Positions 1 through 4,681 of a stretch of DNA of 5,145 nucleotides are shown here, piece after piece (the first letter of the stretch is position 1; each line of letters starts with the position of its first letter). The notes below the pieces were generated by a model. It saw nothing but the letters and a program-made list of their open reading frames with translations. It searched no databases and was not told the origin of the DNA. Origin of the DNA: Planctomycetota bacterium. GTDB taxonomy: Bacteria > Planctomycetota > Phycisphaerae > Sedimentisphaerales > Anaerobacaceae. Both the position numbers and the translations under genes were made by a program. The stretch is taken from positions 3,318-8,462 of the forward strand of contig JAFNGF010000407.1 in NCBI GenBank assembly GCA_017885385.1, written 5' to 3'.

Positions 1-1
1 G

Positions 2-97
2 GTTCATCCGGAGCAGGAAGACGGTGTGGATATGAGCTTGCTCGTAGCCAGAAAGTTGATTGAACTGCACGGAGGCAAGATATGGATTGAGCCTGCC
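2..97 (+). pseudogene. Histidine kinase ATPase-domain C-terminal remnant
   Basis: The reading frame entering from the left edge ends with GVDMSLLVARKLIELHGG followed by KIWIEP. This matches the G2 box and last helix/strand of a two-component sensor kinase HATPase_c domain, where the usual pattern is GxGLGLxxARKLIELHGGKIWVES. In kinases this segment closes the ATP lid, and the protein phosphorylates a response regulator. Here the second and third glycines of the G2 box read as Asp and Ser, which would be expected to impair ATP binding. After about base 97 the frame stays open to a TAA at 182-184, but the translation no longer resembles the usual GxGSTFxFTLP ending. It overlaps the following glycosidase fragment in another frame, so the kinase homology breaks off near 97. 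The upstream part is outside the window. A divergent functional kinase tail is possible but less likely. Confidence 0.55.
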
Positions 98-131
98 TAT
101 ATCACCAAGGCTTTCTTTTTATTTCCCGTAA

Positions 132-580
132 GCTTGTTTTACCGAGGCTGCGGATCGCCAGTCGTGGGCGTGGATGAAAGATAATATTCCGTTCTTTGAA
201 TGTCCCGACAAGAGCTTCGAGCAGATTTACTATTTTCGATGGTGGACGTTTCGCAAACATATCAAGAAGACGCCGGACGGTTTTGTTTTCACGGAGTTTC
301 TGGACAAGGTCGGTCACAGCGGCAAATACAATACGACAAGCTGCGCGCTGGGGCATCATATTTATGAAGGTGCCTGGCTGCGTGACAAGCAGTATATCGC
401 TATGCCAGGTTTTGGTACGTGGGTCATGCAGGCAGCCTGCAGCCGCATTTTCATAAGTACAGCAACTGGGGGACATGGGCACTTTTCCGCCGGTATCTGG
501 TGAACCAAGACAAGGCCTTCGTTGTGAGGTTGCTGGACGCTTTTATACGCGATTATGAAGCCTGGACCAAGGAACAATGA
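132..580 (+). pseudogene. MGH1-like glycoside hydrolase fragment, frameshifted
   Basis: In one frame the sequence reads QSWAWMKDNIPFFECPD, then YYFRWWTFRKHIKKTPDGFV, then TEFLDKV, then SGKYNTTSCALGHHIYEGAWL. In another frame, from about base 410, it continues as FWYVGHAGSLQPHFHKYSNW, then RRYLVNQDKAFVV, then DAFIRDYEAWTKEQ and a stop at 578-580. Together these read as one continuous stretch of an MGH1-like (six-hairpin, alpha/alpha-barrel) glycosidase of the kind found in polysaccharide degraders. The frame change lies between about 400 and 410 and corresponds to one lost base (or two gained). About 145 codons remain of a domain that I recall as several hundred residues long. The 5' part is absent because an in-frame TAA lies at 129-131 with the kinase remnant before it. 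The 3' part is absent because the family normally continues after the EAW segment. It is a dead internal fragment; family recognition is from memory of conserved motifs. Confidence 0.75.
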
Positions 581-597
581 AACCATCCCCCGCTATT

Positions 598-628
598 GGG
601 ACCTGGAGATGAACCCAGGTCCTTTTTT
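598..628 (+). terminator. Terminator-like hairpin, repeat copy 1
   Basis: GGACCTGG (599-606) pairs perfectly with CCAGGTCC (615-622) around the eight-base loop AGATGAAC, followed by six T (623-628). A G at 598 and T at 623 could add a wobble pair. This is the layout of a Rho-independent terminator and lies 18 bases after the stop of the glycosidase fragment. The same 31 bases, loop and T tract included, recur at 1000-1030 with one change (G611 versus A1013). It is therefore probably a member of a dispersed repeat family rather than an independently evolved terminator. It may still terminate transcription. Confidence 0.8.
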
Positions 629-688
629 GTTTGCCATGCTTTGTTCGGCTCGCGGCGACAACTGCCGCAGTACAAGCCGCGCCCAACG

Positions 689-700
689 CCAACCGGTTGG
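689..700. other. Perfect 12-base palindrome upstream of PIN remnant
   Basis: CCAACCGGTTGG is its own reverse complement and ends 22 bases before the GTG of the PIN-domain remnant. Toxin-antitoxin operons are often autoregulated through palindromic operators, so a former operator is conceivable. It lies inside an open frame that overlaps the PIN start, no promoter is recognisable next to it, and it could be chance. Confidence 0.2.
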
Positions 701-722
701 TTGTTTGGAGGCAGATAGGCCG

Positions 723-761
723 GTGAGAATACTCCTTGACACGAACATTGTCATCCCGTAA
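723..761 (+). pseudogene. PIN-domain (VapC-like) N-terminal remnant
   Basis: A GTG start at 723 gives VRILLDTNIVIP and then TAA (759-761). The pattern RxLLDTNIVI is the typical first strand of PIN-domain ribonucleases such as VapC toxins. The Asp is the first of the acidic residues that hold the catalytic metal. GGAGG at 707-711 stands 11 bases before the GTG, a usable ribosome binding site. The GTG overlaps the TGA of an open frame that runs from 613 through 726 (GTGA), the layout of a translationally coupled antitoxin-toxin pair. That upstream frame reads RLAATTAAVQAAPNANRLVV, then WRQIGR, and I do not recognise it as an antitoxin. After the stop I find no continuation of a PIN domain in any frame, so only the first 12 residues of a normally 130-150 residue protein survive. 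With so short a match, chance cannot be excluded. Confidence 0.4.
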
Positions 762-999
762 GGCTGCGGCACTCGGCATAGCAGACAAAGTGTTCACCAT
801 GGTTGAACCATGCGTCGAAGCCCGCAGTCTTGGCGCAGGGGTATTTTGCCTTCCATGCTTTGGGCCTCGACCCTAATTGCTCCCAACAACGCTTAGACAT
901 TGCGTAAGAAAAAAAGAACATAGGAACAGACGTGTTTCAAATAGCAACCGTGTTGCCATTGGCATAGCCTTGCCGTTTATCGCCGATTCCGATCATTTC
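762..999. other. Stretch without recognisable gene
   Basis: All frames are short and none gives a product I recognise. One plus-strand frame from about 780 to 906 ends in GYFAFHALGLDPNCSQQRLD, IA and a stop. It is protein-like in composition but has no credible start and no family match from memory. CATGGTT and AACCATG form an inverted repeat with a one-base centre at 798-812, too tight to be a hairpin and perhaps a protein-binding site. No tRNA, promoter pair or CRISPR-like array is visible. Confidence 0.4.
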
Positions 1000-1030
1000 G
1001 GGACCTGGAGATAAACCCAGGTCCTTTTTT
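1000..1030 (+). terminator. Terminator-like hairpin, repeat copy 2
   Basis: GGACCTGG (1001-1008) pairs with CCAGGTCC (1017-1024) around the loop AGATAAAC, followed by six T (1025-1030). It matches copy 1 at 598-628 in 30 of 31 positions and in orientation, exactly 402 bases downstream, while the flanking bases differ. No recognisable plus-strand gene ends just before it, so it is not obviously serving as a gene's own terminator. This supports reading it as a mobile or amplified repeat. Confidence 0.75.
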
Positions 1031-1362
1031 CTGCGCGAACGTAGTTTCTTCCTTGGGCTTCTCATCTGGCCACGCCTATTGGTCCGTCGAGCTGAAATAG
1101 TCTGCTTTTCTGTTACACTTGCCGCAAACAAAAGGCTTTTTTCCCAACGATTGCCCAGGGTCGTGCCGTGTTAGAGTGATAGGAAAATCGTCTTCTCAGC
1201 CAGCCGACACCCAGCATTTCCTCTTGACGTACCCAAGCGGAGCAGCAAGATTGCAGACTATCTGGTTTTCTCTTTCTTTAGCTCGTTTATCTGGATACTC
1301 TGTGAGAGCAGAAAGAGCAGGAATAGGCATAGCAAGGGCGGAGGCGGGGTTGTGATTCCATC
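1031..1362. other. Stretch without recognisable gene
   Basis: Plus-strand frames of up to about 78 codons are open here, for example one running from 1119 to 1355. Their translations contain no motif I recognise, lack a convincing ribosome binding site, and are rich in Ser, Arg and Ala as expected from chance frames. TTGACG occurs at about 1224-1229 but has no good -10 element at the right distance. I see nothing else in this stretch. Confidence 0.4.
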
Positions 1363-1382
1363 AAAAGGCAAGAGCGTTTGCC
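1363..1382 (-). terminator. Possible weak terminator after glycoside hydrolase
   Basis: Read on the minus strand, GGCAA, a six-base loop ACGCTC, TTGCC and then TTTT form a five-pair hairpin with a short U run. It lies about 70 bases beyond the stop of the glycoside hydrolase gene, which is a plausible place for its terminator. The stem is short and the T tract has only four bases, so termination would be weak. Confidence 0.3.
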
Positions 1383-1450
1383 AAGGACCCAGGTTAGGGC
1401 GCAGCACCGAGCTTCGAGGGTTTGGTTTGAATGCGAGCAATCGTTTCGCT

Positions 1451-2836
1451 TCATTGCCGTTTCAAATGCAGGGCCCAGTCTTCGGCGCCGGGTGCGTTAA
1501 ACGTGCCTGACTGGCTGCCATTGATACTTAATGGTTCCGCAAATATACCCTCGTGAGGGTTAAACCAGCGAGTGGTGAGTTGTCCTTTGAACGAAGTCAA
1601 ATCCAGTGTCACATCGCCGCCTTCCGGCAGGTAGGCCACAAGTTCGTTGGCTGAAGCCATAGTGAAGGCGTAGCCAGCTTTAACCAGTGCATTGTCGGGC
1701 TGCGTTTCCCATAGTCTCAGCTCGTTCACAAACGCAGCCAAATGGCTGATCTGCCGGTGCAGCACCACACGCTTGTCGGACACAGGCTTGGCCCGGAACT
1801 CCAGGCTGTCGTCCATGTAATTGAGATGTCCGCCGCTCAGGACCGCCGTCCACATCGCCTTGCGCACCTCGTCGTCGTTGTCATTGATGATCCAATCGGT
1901 GTCGAAGATAAGTGGCTGGCGGAAGCAGCGTTTTTCCAGCAGAGCAGCGTGGACGATCTTGGGGTCCCACTTCTGCACTACGCTGCTGTGGTTGAGCAGC
2001 TCCAGTGGCATGAGCATGTGCTGACACGGCTTGGAGAGTTCATACTCGCGGATGAACTCGCACAGGCGCCGCTCCCACTCGGCACTATAATAGTTCTCGT
2101 TGGCAATCTCGATGAGGATATTGTCAAACTCGTTGACGGTGTCCACGAGCTTGCGGAGGTAAGCCTTCTGGAAGTCCAGCGCCTTGGGGTTACCCAGTGA
2201 GCAGAATCCTTGCTGGCCATCGGTACCTTTGCCCGCGTTCTGTGGGTCGCCGTCCACGCCATTGACGTTGTTGTCGCGGTGGAAGGCGTGGAGCTTCCAC
2301 AGGTGAGGATGTTTAAGCATCCAGGCGTCCATCGTAATCAGATGGAGAAACAGGCCGCGCTGACGTGCTGCCAAGCACAGGTGACGCAGTCGCTCGAAGA
2401 ACGCTGGATTGAACTGGCTCAAGTCGTATTCGGGCCGGCCGTCGTTGGCCTTGCCCGGTCCGGGCCGTAGAAACGGCTCGATGTGCAACTTATCGTCTGG
2501 CGGCGGAAATTGCTCTGCACCCCACCAGAGCCAGACACGCGCGAAGTTCAGGCCGTTAGCCTGAAGCGCCGCGAACTGCGTTTTGTAGTCGAAGTCCACG
2601 TCGGAAAACGTGCCCCAGGTGTAGTCACCAACGAGCAGGAGGGGCTTGCCATCTGGGGTCTGGAAATAGTGTGAATATTGCGGGTGGATGCGCAGCACGG
2701 GAGTCGTTCCTGATGGAGACATCGCGTCCGTGCGCACGCAAGAAATCGCATACAACGCGACTCCCGCCCAGAGAGAGCAGATTAGTACCTTTAGGTCTGT
2801 GAAATGAGATTTCTCATGTAGGTGGCTTAGTAACAT
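1451..2836 (-). CDS. Secreted clan GH-A-like glycoside hydrolase, collagen-binding-type C-terminus
   Basis: This 461-residue protein is probably an exported glycosidase acting on a polysaccharide or glycan outside the cytoplasm; the substrate is unknown. Residues 1-33 look like a signal peptide: a basic n-region ending at Lys16, then the hydrophobic run VLICSLWAGVALYAISC. Cys33 gives only a weak lipobox. The TIM-barrel part (about 48-370) begins LRIHPQYSHYFQ and GKPLLLVGDYTWGTFSDV, typical of DUF4038/apiosidase-like and related cellulase-like proteins. IEIANEN (242-248) carries the Asn-Glu pair expected of the clan GH-A acid/base, with Glu247. The strand PLIFDTDWI (308-316) sits where a nucleophile would be expected but offers Asp312 and Asp314 rather than Glu. 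Residues about 385-461, with VAYLPEGGDVTLDL, RWFNP and a DWALHLK end, match the putative collagen-binding domain of a collagenase. ATG at 2836 is preceded at seven bases by GGAAGG, and an in-frame stop lies at 2870-2872. The gene stands alone. The fold class is fairly sure; the specificity is not. Confidence 0.88.
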   Translation of the reverse strand: MLLSHLHEKSHFTDLKVLICSLWAGVALYAISCVRTDAMSPSGTTPVLRIHPQYSHYFQTPDGKPLLLVGDYTWGTFSDVDFDYKTQFAALQANGLNFARVWLWWGAEQFPPPDDKLHIEPFLRPGPGKANDGRPEYDLSQFNPAFFERLRHLCLAARQRGLFLHLITMDAWMLKHPHLWKLHAFHRDNNVNGVDGDPQNAGKGTDGQQGFCSLGNPKALDFQKAYLRKLVDTVNEFDNILIEIANENYYSAEWERRLCEFIREYELSKPCQHMLMPLELLNHSSVVQKWDPKIVHAALLEKRCFRQPLIFDTDWIINDNDDEVRKAMWTAVLSGGHLNYMDDSLEFRAKPVSDKRVVLHRQISHLAAFVNELRLWETQPDNALVKAGYAFTMASANELVAYLPEGGDVTLDLTSFKGQLTTRWFNPHEGIFAEPLSINGSQSGTFNAPGAEDWALHLKRQ

Positions 2837-2843
2837 TCCAAAA

Positions 2844-2849
2844 CCTTCC
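2844..2849 (-). promoter_or_regulatory. Ribosome binding site of glycoside hydrolase
   Basis: Read on the minus strand, GGAAGG is followed by a seven-base spacer and the ATG at 2836. This fixes the start. A further upstream in-frame ATG at 2905 opens only an 11-codon frame that closes at a TGA (2870-2872), so it cannot be an N-terminal extension. Confidence 0.65.
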
Positions 2850-2959
2850 GATACACTATATTGCCAAATTCATACCGAAACTTCTACTGTTTTGCTCCTT
2901 TTCATGCACGGATTTCACCATCTCATCGCTCGGGATAGAAATGCGGCGCGCAACTATAG

Positions 2960-3112
2960 GTGAAGACTTGGCTTGTTTCGGCGTTCGCTACCATCACCCC
3001 GACATGGCACGACCGTTGCTGGGCTAGTTATGCCAATTCCATCAACGACCACGGCCAGATTGTAGGAAGTGCTCATGTCGCCAGCCAGAGTCATTCCTGT
3101 CTTTTTGACTCG
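2960..3112 (+). pseudogene. HAF-repeat protein remnant
   Basis: The frame from 2960 reads YANSINDHGQIVGSA followed by HVASQSHSCLFDS, spanning about 3020-3112. This is the consensus of one HAF repeat, roughly AxxINDxGQIVGxAxxxxGxxHAFLYD. Such repeats occur in tandem in large extracellular bacterial proteins, where a DLGTLGG-type segment usually follows. Here the match stops after one unit, and neither a preceding nor a following repeat can be found in any frame. The GTG at 2960 has no convincing ribosome binding site. I infer a leftover of one or a few repeats from a once much longer gene. Its right edge touches the cysteine-rich remnant that begins near 3109 in another frame. Confidence 0.55.
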
Positions 3113-3240
3113 CTTGTTCGGAGTGTAGAAAAATCAGTGGCAAGAAGTATCATATAGAAAACGTGCCGGAGCTTCCGTACGCCAAGTGCACGTCTGAGAG
3201 TGGTTGCAGGTGCACGACTGTAGTAGGCGAGTTTCGATAG
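3109..3240 (+). pseudogene. Cysteine-rich, zinc-ribbon-like C-terminal remnant
   Basis: Between a TGA at 3106-3108 and the TAG at 3238-3240 the frame reads LACSECRKISGKKYHIENVP, then ELPYAKCTSESGCRCTT, then VVGEFR. It holds five cysteines as CxxC and CxxxxxCxC, a spacing that could bind zinc, and a LPY-x-x-CTSE-x-GCRC pattern that I associate with short C-terminal tails of uncharacterised bacterial proteins. There is no start codon of any quality at its left end. The preceding sequence in another frame is a HAF repeat, so this looks like the last 43 codons of a truncated gene. The family is not identified, and a chance open frame remains possible. Confidence 0.35.
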
Positions 3241-3252
3241 CAAACGTGACAC

Positions 3253-3299
3253 CTAAATCTGGCCTAAATCTGGGAAATCTGTGGGAAATCTGAAATCTG
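3253..3299. repeat. Iterated AAATCTG units
   Basis: AAATCTG starts at 3255, 3266, 3275, 3286 and 3293, and again at 3344, usually followed by one to four G. The first five units form an irregular tandem array with spacings of 11, 9, 11 and 7 bases. The last unit and the isolated one at 3344 are the left ends of the two longer direct repeats. The array may have arisen by repeated end duplication or slippage at those elements. Confidence 0.65.
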
Positions 3300-3366
3300 G
3301 GGACACCATACCTATTTTGACAAAACTATAAGATAACAGTCGGAAATCTGGGGACACCATACCTAT
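3292..3366. repeat. 24-base direct repeat with GGGGACACCATACC core
   Basis: Positions 3292-3315 and 3343-3366 are identical: GAAATCTGG, GGACACCATACC, then TAT. They start 51 bases apart and are separated by 27 unrelated bases. In reverse complement the core reads GGTATGGTGTCCCC. I associate this motif with short repeats scattered through some bacterial genomes near IS200-like or REP-associated tyrosine transposases; that link is from memory and no such transposase is in the window. On the minus strand the repeats translate as IGMVSPDFR twice in one frame (ORF 3253-3534), which is a by-product of the repeat rather than evidence of a gene. Confidence 0.7.
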
Positions 3367-3838
3367 ACTCTCACCCATCATGCCCAGGACATGGTCAGCC
3401 TGCGCCCATCCACTTAGCAACGCCTCATGGCAAGTGTTATTGACACATGCCGCCTGTGATCTATTCGTGGCGCAATTGGTGTAAGCAACCCCGCCTACAG
3501 CAAAGGTGAGCGAGTATGCGCCCAAGTCCATCACTCACAGACCCATCACGAACAAACTCGACCATTTCTGTACTGGTCTTCTTCAATCGCGCTAACGTTA
3601 AGTCAGACAGGCATCTCGGACCTCAAAGATTTTCCGGCCAACCTCTGCAGCGGTAGTTTCTTTTCCGATATGAATGCTACCCCTACCACGCATCCTATAC
3701 CTATCTCCTCGGCAATTGCTTGGGTGTATGGCGCCCAAGCCTCGCATAAGAACGTCTATTTTTCGCCCTCATCTACCCACCTGTAACTGACCGCTTACAT
3801 AATAGCTAAAAAAGAATTTTACTATCGTCCTCGGTCTG
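3367..3838. other. Stretch without recognisable gene
   Basis: The longest frame touching this stretch is on the minus strand, up to 3534. Its upstream part (VGGVAYTNCATNRSQAACVN and beyond) matches no family I know, and its end is only translated repeat. Minus-strand frames at about 3600-3760 contain protein-like bits such as GSIHIGKETTAAEVGRKIFE but are short and unrecognised. No tRNA, promoter pair or further copy of the direct repeat is seen. Confidence 0.4.
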
Positions 3839-3840
3839 CG

Positions 3841-3859
3841 AAAAATAACCGCGAGGCGG
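3841..3859 (-). terminator. Possible terminator after DUF5009-like fragment
   Basis: On the minus strand, six bases after the TAA at 3865-3867, CCGC, a three-base loop CTC and GCGG form a short GC hairpin followed by TTATTTTT. The location directly behind the gene end suggests that the natural 3' end of the original gene, terminator included, has been kept. The stem is only four pairs plus possible outer A-T pairs, so this is a modest candidate. Confidence 0.4.
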
Positions 3860-3864
3860 CTACC

Positions 3865-4356
3865 TTAAATCCTAAAGAATATCCTGCGGCGATACAGAAA
3901 CCACAGAAACAACCACTTGACCATCAAAACGCCAAACAGCAAGACCAACGGCTTAAACAACCCCGCGCGTTCAGAAATGCCAACAAGGAAGAATTCCGCA
4001 ATTCCATCGAAGCTGACAAAACTCTGCAGGAAATATATCGTAATTGGATTCATCCCTATTACGACAAAGAAAATTGCCCACTTTTTGTATCCTTTAACAT
4101 CAATCAGCCAATAGAATAGGGCCAGCAGTAACAGGCTCCATCCGCCCGCATACAACACATAAGAACTCGTCCAGATTATCTTGATGATTGGGAAGAACAA
4201 TCCCCAAACATATCCTGTGATCAAACACACCAGCCCAGCAATTGTTAGCCCTGCTGCCTTACGAGCGCCGGAGCGATTCGAGCCAAGCCAATGCCCCGCC
4301 AGCACTCCCAAAAGTGCGGTGCAAATGCCAGGCAGAGTCGAAATAAGTCCCTCGTT
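3865..4356 (-). pseudogene. DUF5009/HGSNAT-like membrane protein, C-terminal fragment
   Basis: About 163 codons, starting abruptly with NEGLISTLPGICTALLGVLA at 4356, match the C-terminal half of the DUF5009 (COG4299, heparan-alpha-glucosaminide N-acetyltransferase-like) integral membrane family. Diagnostic segments are GLFFPIIKIIWTSSYVLY, ALFYWLIDVKGYKKWAIFF and VIGMNPITIYFLQ, with a basic end YRRRIFFRI. Four hydrophobic segments can be seen: AGLTIAGLVCLITGYVW, VLYAGGWSLLLLALFYWLI, WAIFFVVIGMNPITIYFL and LVLLFGVLMVKWLFLWFLY. Family members transfer acetyl groups to glycans across the membrane or are uncharacterised relatives in sugar metabolism. The full protein is about 350-400 residues, so the N-terminal half, where I would expect the conserved histidine of this family, is missing. 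Upstream of 4356 the sequence becomes IS1182 transposase in another frame. The remaining part shows no internal stop, so the break may be recent. Confidence 0.8.
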
Positions 4357-4640
4357 GCACCATACTCTTTGTCCTCTTGTTCATCGACAGCTTCAGCTTT
4401 GCTCAGCAATTGATGAATCTCTTCTTTAAGACGTTCCTCCTCTTGCTTCATTCGCCCATAACTCATCGCTTTATGACGGGAGGCATTGGCCTTGACCTTC
4501 GTGCCGTCCAACGCAATATGGCCCAGTTTGACCAGACCAGCCTTCTGGCACAGTTGTAATACCTGAACGAATAACTGCTCCAGTTCTTTTAAGTGCAGCT
4601 TGCGGAAATCACTGATCGTCCGCCAGTTTGGTACGTCCGC
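4350..4640 (-). pseudogene. IS1182-family transposase internal fragment
   Basis: From about 4625 downward the minus strand reads WRTISDFRKLHLKELEQLFV, QVLQLCQKAGLVKLGHIALD, GTKVKANASRHKAMSYGRM, KQEEERLKEEIHQLLSKAEA and VDEQEDKEYG. These are hallmark segments of IS1182-type DDE transposases. The Asp of ALDGTKVKA is expected to be the first catalytic acidic residue. The EEERLKEEIHQLLSKAEA part is a charged helical linker. The fragment lacks the N-terminal DUF772-like part: before WRTISD the frame loses similarity, and two frames compete up to about 4660. It also lacks everything after EYGATR, including the remaining catalytic residues, so it keeps roughly 90 of the usual 450-500 codons. No terminal inverted repeats or target duplication are visible. 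It is fused at about 4350-4356 to the DUF5009-like fragment and cannot transpose. Confidence 0.85.
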
Positions 4641-4681
4641 GCTGCCAGGCGGCCGCCTCGGTGGAATAGATCACTGGCTCA

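Noticed and set aside
598..1030. The two hairpins as integron attC sites bounding a gene cassette
   Set aside because: The 402-base spacing and small toxin-like stub are suggestive, but the hairpins are short perfect stems with T tracts, and I see no GTTRRRY/RYYYAAC core pairs or unpaired attC bases.
1119..1355. Plus-strand 78-codon frame as a hypothetical gene
   Set aside because: It has no ribosome binding site, no recognisable motif, and a low-complexity chance-like composition.
1742..2674. Several plus-strand frames opposite the glycoside hydrolase
   Set aside because: They are antisense shadows of a well-supported gene, with no motifs or ribosome binding sites of their own.
2855..2860. 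TATAGT on the minus strand as the -10 box of the glycoside hydrolase
   Set aside because: It is too close to the start codon, the Shine-Dalgarno sequence would fall at the transcript's first bases, and no -35 element stands at 16-18 bases.
3253..3366. CRISPR-like array of AAATCTG or the 24-base repeats
   Set aside because: The spacing is irregular, there are only two long copies with one 27-base interval, and there is no palindromic repeat or cas gene.
3253..3534. Minus-strand 93-codon frame as a small gene
   Set aside because: Its second half is translation of the duplicated repeat (IGMVSPDFR twice), the rest matches nothing known to me, and there is no clear ribosome binding site.
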